A stretch of DNA of 64,000 nucleotides from Cristatella mucedo (GCA_009760855.2 WPIO01000162.1:250001-314000); one strand, 5' to 3'. Positions 21,301 to 32,664 are shown, numbered from the stretch's first letter. Numbers and translations are program-made. The notes: generated by a model from the letters alone, not told the origin.

Positions 21301-22534
21301 GGTATAGGGTCGTCAGGAGACGAGCTTTTTTTTGCCAGACCTTATTAAGGCTGCCACATCACAGGCAGAAACAACAGAGAACCTATAATAAAGGTCACAG
21401 GTTGAGGAACGGCGATTGCTTTGGTCGGAGAGGGCCAAATGGAGGCACGAATGTGCACAATTTTTTCAGTAAAGAAGGCTGAAAACTTTTCGGCTGAGCC
21501 CTTAATATCTGGGGAGACAGACCTGACAGCATTGGCCAGTAAATGTTTTACTGTCTTATAAATCTGTTTAGTGTCCGACTGGCAGAAATTCAGTTTTCTA
21601 ATGAAAAAAGAAGCCCTGGCTTTTTTAAGCTTTCAAGTGTAAACTCGAAGGAAGTCTTTAAAATTGCCTAGGTCTGCCTCAGACCCCGATTTCTTGAAAC
21701 GACGTTCTAGCCTGTGCTTAACACGGGGCATCCCAAGGAGTTGTTCTGTAAATTGAAAGTAATCTCGACGACTTTGAACACGGATAGAGCGGACGGGAGC
21801 ATGCTTGTCAAGAGCACTCCTGAGTGTCATGTTCATCGCATCAGTGAGGGTATCGACGCTGCCGGTCGAGTCTGAATGCAGATCAAGAAGGCCTGCATCA
21901 CAAACAGATTTCAAAAACTTGTCCAAGTCAATGCTTTGTAAGTTACGTCGTTTGGCAAGGTCGACATTGCCCTGTGCGTACGATGGAGCAGGAACAGGTA
22001 ACGAGACCGAACAATGTTCTGAGAGTGTCAGTGGGCACAACACAATGTCAGTGGGGAGGACATCCTTAGTGATCACGAGATCTAGAATGTTGCCACCGAC
22101 GTGGGTGCTATGATTAATGTGTTGGGCCAAACCAAGATTCTCCAGACAGTCAAGAAATGAGCGGACCTGGCTGTTGCTAGGGTTGTCAACGTGAATATTG
22201 AAGTCTCCTACAATCAGTAGCTGCCTGTCACACACAAATATTTTAGCGAGGAACTCTGAAAACTTCTCCACAAACAAGTTTAGACAGCCAGAAGGAGGCC
22301 GGTATATCACAACGGTGAGAGGCATTGTCTTTGATGAAGACCTGATAGCAACCGATTCAAACGATGACCCATGCGAGAAACAGCACATTTTATAGCCAAA
22401 CGATTCGTGAACAACAATTGCAACCCGCCACCAACCTTGTCTGAGCGCAAGGACTGATAGAATGGGAACCCGGGTCGGGTGGTCTCGGAAATACAGCTAC
22501 TGGAACAAGGCGTCATCCAGGTTTCAGTAAGCAG
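21301..22534 (-). pseudogene. LINE-A endonuclease and linker
   Basis: The frame 22388-21633 shows VVIYRPPSG, LLIVGDFNIHVDNPSN (GDFN-H motif), GGNILDLVIT and LSEHCSVSL (the SDH-like box with Glu for Asp), the ordered motifs of the APE-like LINE endonuclease. An adjacent frame 22516-22307 carries the preceding part with SCISETTRPGF. The linker 21301-21632 is interrupted by stops. The domain nicks target DNA to prime reverse transcription. Confidence 0.8.
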
Positions 22535-22939
22535 TTATGCATCAAGCTTCTCCTGGACCACCTTATCGCAGATAAGTAACCCCTTGGTTTTTAGCGAGCG
22601 GATATTTAGTAGGCGGAATTTAAGAGGCTGTCTAACAACTGGGCGATGGCGATGAAGTGGCTCGTATTCTCTACCGTTTGTGTCCGGCCCGGCGGACACT
22701 GGCTCTTCGAATTTTAATTGGACCTTGGTAATGGCCGTGGAACGACGTTTCACGGCGTGCTGGGCTACAGCGGGTAGGCTACTACTGCAAAAAGTACTAT
22801 TTAGCGCTTTAAACTTACGAGTCGTAGGTTTCATAGCCGAGCTGTTGATGGGGCGATCGCAGAATGCAGGTAGGTTCTCACTGACCCGCCGGAGAAGGCC
22901 CGCCGGTAGGTATCGACTAATGGCGACATCGCATGTCAT
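22535..22939 (-). pseudogene. LINE-A N-terminal region
   Basis: A 134-codon frame starts with ATG at 22939, shortly after the putative 5' end. Its last third (KFRLLNIRSLKTKGLLICD) is the LLN-RSL box that opens the endonuclease domain of CR1/L2 proteins. The first ~95 residues have no recognised domain. The second LINE-A copy keeps this region at about 36540-36900 but has lost the ATG. Confidence 0.7.
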
Positions 22940-23063
22940 GCTAAGCAGGTTCTGTTTTGTGTATCACATCCCTGGACAGCTCATAAATAGTCATAGCTAA
23001 GATAGCAGCGGAATACCCGAAGGTATTACGGAGAAATCAAGTAAAGGTCCACACCATGCTAGG

Positions 23064-23640
23064 AGTTGACTGGGAGCCCGTGAAGGTTGAAGAGAAGTAG
23101 TTTTTTATGGCAACTGAGATGATCACGGCAGATGTAGCAACCAATTTATTTTAGCACCGGCTGTAAGCACCTGCTTGCAAAAATTGGTCGACCAGCTACC
23201 AATGAGTTACAGAATTCGACACAAGATGTGATAAATGCATCGACCAATTTTTAAGAGGTATACTTGTCCATGCTAACCCTGATTTTAGCAATGTTATAGA
23301 GCTGAAAGTCGGCAGCATTTGCTTTAAAGCTGATGTCTTAGTGTAATGAGTGGTCACTTTTAAACAAGATGCCTTAATTTCATGCAGATTGGAAAGGACG
23401 TATATTGACAGAGCTGATTTTTAGCATTAGCCTTTCCAATTTCAAAGTCGCACTTGGTTTGGCCAAAACAAGTATCTTAGTCGTTTCCATATTCAATTTG
23501 AAAAAACTGTCTGCCTTCCATGTGGGGTTGGTAGTACTACACGCAGAATGATACTTCAAAGAATTAGTCGTGCTAGAATGCTGAGAGGACTCAAAGCAAA
23601 GATGCAACTGAATGTCTGACCTACGGGCACAAAGATCCGT
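23064..23640 (-). mobile_element. LINE-B, middle portion after the LINE-A insertion
   Basis: Starting at the join, it covers the LLADLHWLPV-coding block, CNSLLAGLP block and RT thumb up to about 23630 (LNMETTKILVLAKPSATLKLE in the frame 23380-23607, matching LNDDKTNRLVMGKLSVIPRLE). Strongly diverged, older than the inserted LINE-A. Confidence 0.75.
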
Positions 23641-24045
23641 ACACTTTGATGGTATGTTGTTATCCTAAGTATACAAGGGTAGTGGTTCAGATAACAAGAG
23701 AAAACCATCAGTCGTAGTTCCAGCAGAAGGCATTGTAGGCTTAAGCAAACATTTTAAAATGGGCAGTACAGGAAACTGACGTACAGGATAATGACGTCCA
23801 GGTAAACTTTATGACATCAAAGCAGCATGAACGTACATAGCAGTAGCTGAAACTTGCTGGATAATTAATTCTTACCTAGCGGTATTGGTTCCACATACCC
23901 TTCTGAAAGCAATTGCAACAGTAACTCCGATGGAAGGAAATTTGTGTACGAAATCTTTGGGGGATAATCATTTTTGAAAACCCTGCTTATTCCGGGTAGC
24001 CCAAGAAGGAAGTTGCTAGAGGGAAATCCCCAGCTAATATGCAGC
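23641..24045. other. Unassigned stretch
   Basis: No shared repeat or domain found. The first bases may be more decayed LINE-B. Confidence 0.3.
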
Positions 24046-24247
24046 CTTCTAATGCCACTTCAACCTGAAGATATCAGAGATATTATAATGAATAAACGGT
24101 AATATCATTAACGGTAGTAATAAGAGACGGTGATAAAAGTGAAGGATATAGTGAATGTTAAAGTCAAAGCCTTGGTTGATTGGCAGATGTTGAAGATTAG
24201 TGAGCAGTGGTGTCATGTGACGGTAACGACAATTATGATGTAGAACC
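24046..24247 (-). mobile_element. LINE-B fragment in inverted orientation
   Basis: The minus-strand frame shows CRYRHMTPLLTNLQHLPINQ and NISDIF, corresponding to CRERHSCHITPLLADLHWLPVK and YLSDIL in LINE-B. It lies head to head with the plus-strand LINE-B starting at 24250 and covers the same coding region. Confidence 0.65.
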
Positions 24248-24249
24248 TT

Positions 24250-24825
24250 AACTGCCGTAACACACCACTTCTGGCCAACCTGCATTGGATCCCAGTGAAG
24301 CAACGGATCAACTTCGTGGTTTTGTGGCTCACTGTTAGGAAACTTTATTCTTTGGGTTTGGCCTATCTCTCTGATCTACTCCCTCACCAGGCCAAGCTTC
24401 GTACTACCTGCTTTTCGGAATCCAAAAGTTTACCAACACCTCGTACAAACCTCAAATTGTTCAGAGACCGTGCTATTAGTTCCTACGCTCCCAAACCGTG
24501 TTACTCACTCCCAACGTGCGTCACAACATCCACTGACTTGACCACATTTATAAAAAATTTACAAACAAACTTGCTTGTGACAGCATTTAGAGGGTCCCTG
24601 TGATTCGTCCTTAATGTGTTTATGCCTGCTGACACTGTGCATGCCACTAACCACACTTGCATGCTGACCCTGTGCATGTCACCACTAACCATGTTATTCA
24701 TGGTGTTTATGAAGCATGATATTACTCGCCATTCAATCGCGTTTCCCTTTGCAGCATATTTTAAGCCCCTTCAAAGAGAGAGTTCTCTGAGGGTGCTTTT
24801 CAAGTGTATTATTATTATTAATAGT
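24250..24825 (+). mobile_element. LINE-B, 5'-truncated
   Basis: It starts in the TPLLANLHWIPVKQRINF block, passes YLSDLLPHQAKLRTTCFSES, the 3' UTR and GAGTTCTCTGAGGGTGCTTT, and ends in ATT repeats. Together with the inverted piece on its left, the arrangement resembles the 5' inversions made by twin priming. Confidence 0.8.
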
Positions 24826-24827
24826 AT

Positions 24828-24892
24828 TTTTACATATCTATATAGCGCTTTCAGAGAACTTAGAATCTCTTCCTAGGCAGTTTACATATGCT
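24828..24892 (-). mobile_element. SINE-1/LINE-like 3' tail
   Basis: The minus strand reads AGCATATGTAAACTGCCTAG, GAAGAGATTCTAAGTTCTCT, GAAAGCGCTATATAG. This is nearer to the tail of SINE family 1 than to LINE-B, but no tRNA head follows. Confidence 0.5.
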
Positions 24893-25365
24893 AAATAGAA
24901 AAAACTGCTTACATAATTTTTTGTTGCATCCCCATGCTTCAGGTATAGTGTAAGCAGCTACAGATGCACAAAAAGTGGATGCAGATCAAGTAGGTCATCG
25001 ATCGGTCAAGGTCTGTGGATGTATGGTATCTGCAACTACGGCATCTAGTAGGTAAATCACAGCCATTTCCACTACTGACCTTAAAAGCTCTCTTCCTGAG
25101 CCCCTACAATGTATCTGCTTTATTGCAAACATTACGAAGAAAATGTGTACCTACTGGCGCCTCTACCAAATTTAGAAAGCCACTGTTTTTACTCGGCTCG
25201 GCTGCTCTCAGTTAAATATTCGAACCTTATAAGAATAACAGATTTATTCCCATCTAACACCGCTCGCAAGGAACAGATGGCAGTGTGGTACGCCGACAGC
25301 CACGCTTTTCATATAATAATATACAATGTCTAGAATTTGCATGCAGTGCTTAGGCATTGCGGATC
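24893..25365. other. Unassigned stretch
   Basis: No recognised element. Overlapping plus-strand frames at 25015-25333 show no motif. Confidence 0.3.
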
Positions 25366-25905
25366 TCAGCCGCTGTTTAATCTATTGTCGCTCACTTCAC
25401 ACGGTCGTCACTTCCTTCTTTGGCTCCAACCTATCTCTCAGATATACTCCCCCAACAGACCAACCATCGTACCACCCGCTTTTCGGAACCCGACAGTCTA
25501 CAAATACCTTGTACAGATCTAAAATCCTTTGGAGACCGTGCATTTTGTTCATATACTCCCAAAGCCTGAAACTCCCTCCCGACCTGCGTCGAAATATACC
25601 CTGACCTTACCAGATTTTAAAAGAACTTGAAAACACCAATTTAGGACACTATTTAATGAGTCCCTGTGATTCGTCCTTCATTTGATTATGCGTGCTGACA
25701 CTGTGCATGCTGCCACTAACAACATTTGCACGCTGACCCTGTGCATGTCACCCCTAACTATGTTACTCATTTTGTTTTTTTATCAGGCATGATATTACTC
25801 ACCATTCAATTGCCTTTCCTTTTGCATCAAATAGAAATGCCTAGAGAGAGATTGAGTTCTTTGAGGGCACTTTATCAAGCGCATTATTGTTAATAATATT
25901 ATTAA
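25366..25905 (+). mobile_element. LINE-B, 5'-truncated
   Basis: It begins near the LTSHGRHFLLWLQPISQIYS-coding block (shifted frame of SLTFRSLH...YLSDIL), then the conserved C-terminus, 3' UTR and tail GAGTTCTTTGAGGGCACTTT with a short T/A tail. Confidence 0.8.
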
Positions 25906-26774
25906 TCTGACAAAGTGTGCCAGCATTAAATGTACGCTTGACCAAATCAAGATAGCTTAAGGCGAAGAGAACGCCAGCGTAAAGCACGATAAACTCTATA
26001 GCCTTTTCGAAATCTCCTGCTCTCTGGTGACAAGTACTTCTGCCACATTATCCCTTAAAACGTTTGGTAGTTGACCAATTTGTTATCTTACCTATATGCG
26101 AGTAATTAGCCCCTCCCTAAGCTCACCAAGATCTCTGGGGCTCTGAAAGTCATCGGGCAACAAGCAATTGTAGATAATATATAACATTTATATAATATAA
26201 TAACATATAACATTTAATATATAAATAACTATCATAAAAAGATAAATTTGTTTTACTGCCCATTAGCTGCTTTGCCAGAGCTGACGTATCTTTTCAAAGC
26301 ATCCGCTTTGTAAACCGGAACTTATTGCCCGAGATAATATATATCGACCAAGTATCCACTGCATTAAAACCGTGTGTAGCAATAAGCTGCTTTGGTTTGA
26401 TTAAAGAGTAATATTTTTAAACGGTGAATGCTCGATGCATTCATGTCGACCAAGAACAAGCAGGTAGCTAAATCCTGTCGACATAAACGATTTTTACTTA
26501 TTTAACTTGCTTTTAGCCGCATGAAATAACTAGCATAGGAAATAGCTCGCTACTTGTGATTTTAAGGCCAAACAGCTCTCAGTTCTCATCTGCTCCCAAG
26601 ACATAAGCGTCTTCTCTTACCCGCTAGCTTTATTTGCCTTTGATGACTTTAAATGAATTCAGTGGCCGAAAAACCGCCCTGAAATGATTGTGCTGAAAAC
26701 ACAGTCTACGGTTTAGCAAGAACTACCAAAAACCATTAGGAATAGGTAGCTGATACGCAGGACGTTTGTCGACA
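25906..26774. other. Unassigned stretch
   Basis: AT-rich, with short ATATAA direct repeats at 26175-26230. No recognised gene or element. Confidence 0.35.
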
Positions 26775-27255
26775 GCATGTCATGTCATGTATCTCCGTCA
26801 GTAACTCCACAAAGTCATAAAGACCATGTGGGTGTTAGGCAGGAGAGTTTTGTATAGCGCCCTCAGAGCCTAAGTGGCTTTCGGTACGCATTCGGTAGCC
26901 AACAGACTTCGTCTCACGCAACAAAGAGAAAGTGGGAAGCATAGCAGAGTCAGGAGAGCAGTTTAGGTAGTGAGTAGCATATAAGTAGCAGTTCAGGACC
27001 GCTGAAAAAGATGTGCCATAGTCGGCAGTTGGAGAGTAGATGTCGTTGCGTAAGAATTGTGGAAGCGAGTTCCACAGTCTAGGACCTGCAGAGCTAAAGC
27101 TTCTGTCGCCAACTGTCTTTAAGCGGAGGAATGGGACAGCTAATTTATTGTCCACACTGGACCTGAGGGCGCGAACAGGCTGAAACTAATACAGCAGTTC
27201 AGCTAGGTATGAAGGAGCCAAGCCGTGGCAGGCCTTGTGGGTCAGCGTAAGAACT
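26775..27255 (-). mobile_element. LINE-A 3' end
   Basis: The minus strand carries VPFLRLKTVGDRSFSSAGPR, WNSLPQFLRNDIYSPT, the 3' UTR and the terminal word GGAGATACATGACATGACAT, showing the pentanucleotide tail. It abuts a second, more diverged LINE-A-like piece. Confidence 0.85.
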
Positions 27256-27900
27256 AACCCACAAAGTGGCTTCCTGCGAACAGTTACGGTAGCTGACATA
27301 CTGTTGCGCCACAAAAGGAGAGAGCGAAGCGCGGCTCAACCACAAATGCAGCCCGGAAGGTCAGGAGTCTCCAGTAGTAGCAGCTCAGGATGGCTTGAAA
27401 GCATGTGACACACTCGGCAGCAAGGGGGTAGATGTCGTTGCGTAAGAACTGCAGAAGGAAGTTCCACGGTCCAGGACCTGCAGAGCTAAAGCTTCTGGCA
27501 CCGGCGGTCATTAAGCTTAGAAATGGAGTGCTTCATTTTTTGTTTTTAGAGGACTTGAAGGCCTTATGAAACTGAAGATAGTAGGGCAGTTCAGCTAACT
27601 TTGTAAGTCAGCATTAAAACTGTACTCTGTATCCGTTGATCAACCTGAAGCCATCGAAGCTACTTAAGAAGGGGAGTTTCAGTAACCTTTTTTCAGTAAC
27701 CAAGTTTCAGTAACCTTTTTCGGCAGCCTAGTAAAAATTTTATAACTGCAGAACAAGGAGCTAGTGGAATCTTTTTAACAAGCCACTACGGTTTTAATAC
27801 CCTGATCTAAGAATTGGGCGTGATGGTTAGCTGTGCGGGCAGTTTCCTTTTCAAATGTCTTAGTAGCTGCAGCTGATTCCGACCATATACACGAAAAAAG
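27256..27900 (-). mobile_element. Diverged LINE-A relative
   Basis: The frame 27511-27284 shows GARSFSSAGPGPWNFLLQFL and NDIYPLAAE, clearly homologous to the LINE-A C-terminus but much less similar than other copies. Beyond it, decayed words up to about 27900 match the CNSLLAGLP and thumb regions. It may be a related subfamily. Confidence 0.6.
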
Positions 27901-29495
27901 AACCCCTGTAGGAGTTTTGCATTGCACATTCTAACCATAGGCAACAATTAAAGTGCCTTATTCCAAGGAGACATGTTCGGGATATGTTTGAGATATTTTC
28001 ATTAGGTCTGCAGCCATATAGACCGGTAGCTTCAAAGGTGCAATGGCTAATGTGGCAGCCCCGTCTACAAGGAATATCAGTGCAGCAGAGAAGGATCGAG
28101 TTAGCTAGTACAATCCTGTATTGAACAAGCCTTTTGGTATACGATCTCTAACCATAGCCTGGGATTGAAAGTGATTAACTGGTAAACTTTCGCAAGTTCA
28201 GGTAGCGGCAAGCAACGTGCAATTTGTAATAAAGTGCCTTTTGCTCGCGACGCAAGACATAGTATTAAGAAGCAAGCACCAAAGTACAAAATTAGTGAAT
28301 TAAAAAATACTCGCTCATATGTTACAGCTCGAACAACAAGCGTCCTGAGGCTGAATCGCTTTAAGCTTCTACTAGCTAGTTCTCAGCTCTGTGACTCTCC
28401 TAACAGCTTATCCTCGCACCAAAAATCGGCTTGTGTCCCTTTGCTTAATCGGCAAGTTGAGTTTAAATCTAGCTTCACAAAGGAATACTGGTCGACCGTA
28501 TCCTGAAAGTTATTATGCATTATATTAATACTGTAGGCAATCTTGAGATCGATGTAAGCGTCGCAGGTCATCGTTTATTATTGACGAACACTGCTCCATC
28601 TTTCTGTACTAAGAGATTGTTTCAGGTTTTTCCAAAACGGTCCTTTATTTTTGAGAATCTCGTGAGCCACTAGGGCCCTTTCTAATCACTCTGAGCACTA
28701 GAGTAATATTAATAGTGCTATATTGTATTCCATTGAGTAAACCCAGTCTCAAAATTCTAATATCCTGCTAAATTTATGCGGGAAACGGAAATAATCTCTG
28801 TAATTGTCTCGAAATTGTGTTCTTCTTTTATCGAGTTAGTAACCTCTACAACCCGGGGAAAAAGCTCTAGTGTGCCTTAAGCTACCAAAAAGTGCAAGGC
28901 TTGTTTGGTAAAATCTAATACACTGATCGAAATTAGCCAAATGTGGCGCTCATCAGAGGAAGCCATCCTAAAGGTTGCTCCTCAAAATGTCACTTGGAGA
29001 TTGCATGTTAGGTATTGCAAGAAGGAAAGTGAGTCAAGAAGCGGCGAACTAGAGAACGACAAAAATGAAAGCAGAGAAAGATGGAAGAGCGGCAATAATA
29101 TGATGGCGCGTTGCACCACGAAGATATTATTAAGAGGTAAAACTGTAAGGGCCTCAGACCTGAGTAAAACCTGAAGACGTTTAGCCTGGCAGCGATGGAA
29201 CGACTGCCAGAGAAGTAGATGCAACAAGCAGACGTCTAGGAAATGCAGCAGAAGCTCAAGAGTTGAACGGCGGTAAAAGTAATATACGGGAGTTGAGGAG
29301 GAATGAAAGTAGAAATTGCAGAAAGTAGCACAACCACATAATGACGGAACGCTAGCCACGCCGGCCAGACATATTAGTGATAACAAGAACAAAACATGGC
29401 CGGAATTTATATGAATTATAGACAGACTAGGAAGTAAAAGCATTAATTGAGAGCCTGATGAGATACTAGCAGAAATCAAAGGTAAAACTGCAGTC
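27901..29495. other. Unassigned stretch
   Basis: No LINE or SINE piece is visible. A purine-rich part at 28990-29330 keeps long frames open on both strands (minus 28982-29587 is 201 codons) because stop codons are scarce on that composition, without a recognisable domain. Confidence 0.35.
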
Positions 29496-29497
29496 AG

Positions 29498-29612
29498 AGA
29501 AATATCTCTCAGATATACTCCCCAACCAGGCCAACCATTGCACCACCCGCTTTTCGTAATCCCACAGTCTACAAATACCTCGTACAAACCTCAAATCCTT
29601 TGGAGACCGAAA
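29498..29612 (+). mobile_element. LINE-B C-terminal fragment
   Basis: It reads ATCTCTCAGATATACTCCCC, CGCTTTTCGTAATCCCACAG, CTCAAATCCTTTGGAGACCG, exactly the LINE-B block for YLSDILPH...SNSL...LKSFGDR. LINE-B resumes in the 3' UTR at 29815; the ~200 GC-richer bases between replace the end of the coding region. Confidence 0.8.
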
Positions 29613-29814
29613 AGACTGACCGAACGGAGCGAGAAGGTCAAACCGCAGGGGCAAAAAGAAAGGAAGCAGCGAACCGAGTAGGTTGCATTTAGAAAATTGT
29701 CAAAATGATAACGAAAGACGATTTTGGGCTACTTTGTTGCTGCTAGACGAAATTGAGCCATCTTGCAGCGTGACGGAAGCATGACGAAACGACGGACTTC
29801 CTCCTTTCATTTGT

Positions 29815-30060
29815 AGAGGTTTAGTGGTTCATGTGATTCGTCCAGAGTGTGATTAATTGTTCTGAGCATGTGATTGCTGCCACCAACCATATTTGCACGC
29901 TGACACTATGCATGTCACCTCTAATTATGTTAAGCTTGTTGTCATCGAGCGTGCGACCACGAACTATTTGATCATGCTCCTTTTGTAGCAAACAAACGCG
30001 ACTAGAAAGAAAAAAAGTTTCTAAAGGGTGCTGTACAAATTCACTATTACTATTATTTGT
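29815..30060 (+). mobile_element. LINE-B 3' UTR (old)
   Basis: Diverged 3' UTR with CATGTGATTCGTCC, GCATGTGATTGCTGCCACCA, CATGTCACCTCTAA and a decayed tail ending in ATT/ACT repeats. Confidence 0.65.
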
Positions 30061-30455
30061 TGTCTTAAAGAGTGTGTTCCCAAACGTTGACTTTCATACG
30101 CGTTAAACGTACAACTTTTCCAATTCTTTCACAACGGCTTGATAATTGGAATGTGCTCCCCTCGATTTGTATACCTCAGTATCATACCCTGCCTATACCC
30201 TGCCTCATTTGAATTGTACGTCAAAGTTTCCTGCCTATTTTTAGAGGTTTGGTATACTTGTACAGTGTATGGTATAGGATTAAGTTTTTCCTTTTTGGAT
30301 ACAAGACCAGCGAAACTCGCGACCTTGACTCTTACAGGTATAGGGACGTCGACGCGAGGGCTTCGATTTCGTCAGGAGATAGCTTATTTTACCCTTTTCG
30401 TTTTTGAAAACATGCACACCAATAATTTCAATGGTATTTGAGAAATATCCTTTAA
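30061..30455. other. Unassigned stretch
   Basis: No recognised feature. A 100-codon open frame (30139-30441, plus) and a minus-strand frame overlap here without known motifs. Confidence 0.3.
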
Positions 30456-30967
30456 TGTTCCGGGCGGGGACATAACTCCCAAGCACTCTGACATCCTCCA
30501 GGCTCGGCATCGGACCTCAGCATGGCAGTGATCCTACTTCGTGCTTGGGCGTCAACCTGCAAGCACTTTGTTTTCTCCCTTTGTATTCACGCCTCGTGCA
30601 TAAGAGAGGCTTACACGGCTGCTGCTAAATCAGTCTGTGCACTTGCTTGCCTGCCTACCTTGCAGTCTTCGTATCGCCCACAAATCCTTACTTGGGACCT
30701 CGTCCGCGTTTTTGGGCGCGACTCACGCGAGTGAACTCCTTCGTTAAGACCGCGAAATCCTCGCTAGTCTGGGTAGGCTCACTGTTTGGTCCGTCTCTCT
30801 TATCCCCCCAGCGAGTTCTTCCGGGAGAGACAGCAGACTCACTTGCTTGCAGCAGTTGCTTACAAGGCCGGCGTGCCAAACAAGCTGCCCTGTTCCTGGT
30901 CTCTGAAATAAATGGCATCTGCCTGACCCGCTTTGATCTGTGCACGACTGCCCACACAAACTTAGCA
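30456..30967 (+). repeat. Putative 5' LTR
   Basis: The proposed LTR begins TGTTCCGGGCGGGGACATAA and ends TTAGCA, giving the TG...CA ends usual for LTRs and a length of 512 bases. AATAAA at about 30907, some 60 bases before the end, fits the LTR polyadenylation signal. The right end is supported by the adjoining primer site; the left end is inferred from sequence type only. Confidence 0.45.
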
Positions 30968-30968
30968 G

Positions 30969-30978
30969 TGGCGGCGAG
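30969..30978 (+). promoter_or_regulatory. Putative primer-binding site
   Basis: TGGCGGCGAG lies one base after the LTR end. TGGCGACGAG-type sites at this position are characteristic of Mag-like Ty3/gypsy elements, where a tRNA 3' end primes minus-strand synthesis. Confidence 0.45.
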
Positions 30979-31029
30979 CTGGATTTTTCGTCGACCCGTG
31001 GCAACCGGTGAAGGCTTCATCTCCTTTGA

Positions 31030-31530
31030 GGAGGAAAGGCTGGCGTTTGGTGATAACCTGGATTATGTTTGAACAGTACGTGCTGGCTCAGGAGATTCTG
31101 GTAGATCACCAGAAAGCCATATTCCTGAGTTCTATCGGATCTAAGGCATACGAGCTGCTGCTTCGTGGCCTTGTATCACCAGCCAACCCGTTGGATAAGA
31201 GCCTGTTGGGAACTCAGGCAAGCACTTACTGACCATCCTATAGCCGTACTTCGGAAAAATGATGAGAACTACAAGTTCCACAGTCGTCATCAACGACAAG
31301 GTGAAACTGCGAGAACGTTTTCAGCCGTCTTGCTTCTCCTGGCTCAGCACTACGGATTCAACCAATTCGTGCTGAAAGCTATGCGAAACCCACTGGTATG
31401 TGACCTTTCGTGCAATGCTGCTCGGCAAAGGCTATTGGCAGTAAAACGTCAGACACTTGACATGGCGTAAGAACTTGCGACAGCGGCAGAGTAGTAGCAA
31501 AAAGAGGTCACATCGACCGAAAAGGGTTCC
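31030..31530 (+). pseudogene. gag: Ty3/gypsy gag-like remnant
   Basis: Two plus-strand frames carry the gag core. The first (to 31232) shows FEQYVLAQEI, FLSSIGSKAYELLLRGLVSP. The second (31200-31470) shows FHSRHQRQGETARTFSAVL, LLAQHYGFN and RQRLLAVKRQTLDMA, then a stop followed by ELATAAE. These match the order of the retrotransposon gag domain (IG--TY-LL-DL, F-SR-Q--GE, A--L-LA). A frameshift near 31215-31230 and two stops inactivate it. The zinc-knuckle and pol are absent. Confidence 0.7.
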
Positions 31531-31574
31531 GAGCATTTGACTGCCAAACCTTTGCCAGTTGACAGGATGAGTGG

Positions 31575-32290
31575 ACCGCTCTTTAATATTCCGTGCACTT
31601 ATCACACCCGGTCTTGACTTCTATAACTCACTGCTTGCTGGTCTACCGGCCTGTGCACTCAGGATTACAGCTGATTAAAAACTCTGCTGCTAAGCTAGTC
31701 TGTGGTGAGCATCCCTGTTGCCACATCACCTCACCTCATGTTAACCAGCACTGGCACCCAGTCAAACAACACGTCGAATTTAAGATTTTGTCGCTCACTT
31801 TTAGGTCCTTTTATTATTTGACTTCCACCTACCTATATGATCTACTCAGCTTACCATTGTACCCATCGCTTTTCGGAGTATAACTGTTTGCAAATACCTT
31901 GTAAAAACTTAAATTTCCTTGGAAACCATGCTTTTAATCCGTAAGCTCCCAGAGCATGGACCTTACTCTCAACTTGCATCACGACATCTCTTGACTTGAC
32001 CATATTTAAAACAAACTAAAATACCGCTTTTTGTCAAAGCTATTTGTAGGCCCATGTGATTCAACCTTTACATAACAGTGGGTGCTGACACTGTGCATGC
32101 TTCCTCTAACCAAACATGCACGGTGACACTGTGCATGCCAGCCATAGCCATGTTATTCTTGCTGTTTATTTAGAATGGTACAACTATCTATTCGATCAAG
32201 CTTCCTTTGCAGTAAATTTCAAGTGTGTGGAAAGAATTTGAGTTTTGTGAGGACGCTTAATCAAATGCGTTATTTTTATTATTATTAAGA
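31575..32290 (+). mobile_element. LINE-B, 5'-truncated, degraded
   Basis: It begins at the SRLDFCNSLLAGLPACA-coding block (here CTTGACTTCTATAACTCACT), continues through CGEHPCCHIT and HWHPVKQHVEFK, the 3' UTR and a weak tail with ATT repeats. It lies immediately right of the gag remnant. Confidence 0.75.
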
Positions 32291-32664
32291 GATTTGAATA
32301 ACATCTGAGAAGATTGCAAACGGCTGGAAATTGAGGGAAGGAATGCTGCAGTGGCGACTCACCCAATTGTTATAATGGATTAAACTGTAAGGGCGTGACG
32401 AGTCTGTCGATGGTGCTTTGGTTATGGTAGGTTTGACCAGTAAATTTCAGCAATGTCTTAAACTAAGCAAGCCCATCAATTATAATACTAACAACTATTT
32501 AATTTACTAGAAATGATTTATAGCACACTAATTGAAAGTTCTGAAGGGCAGCCTCGAGATCGGTTGCTATGTTTATGGCCATTCTGGTGACCATTAGGTT
32601 AAGGTTATCGCTGCGGTGCTTGAGAGGGAGATTCCTCCGGGAGGCTCGTGGAAATTAGCGAAAA
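32291..32664. other. Unassigned stretch
   Basis: No recognised element between the LINE-B and the SINE. Confidence 0.3.

Larger units (their letters stand above)
19612..23063 (-). mobile_element. LINE-A, near-full-length copy
   Basis: About 3.45 kb. On the minus strand: short 5' UTR (about 22940-23063), N-terminal region, endonuclease, reverse transcriptase, 3' UTR ending GAGTTACTGACGGAGATACA. The element is bracketed by two halves of a LINE-B, with possible diverged target duplications GTTGCACTAG and GTTGACTGG, so both ends are natural. One long coding frame split by a few lesions, no separate ORF1, and the size all fit the CR1/L2 group. It is the reference copy for LINE-A here. Confidence 0.85.
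30456..31540 (+). mobile_element. Ty3/gypsy-type LTR retrotransposon, 5' part only
   Basis: The order is a putative LTR, a primer-binding site and a gag remnant, as in a Ty3-type element, ending abruptly before any protease or RT. A truncated LINE-B follows at 31575. No second LTR is seen in the window. Confidence 0.6.

Noticed and set aside
28982-29587. A 201-codon minus-strand frame
   Set aside because: Its right end is a LINE-B fragment read backwards and the rest lies in purine-rich DNA with few stops. No domain is visible.
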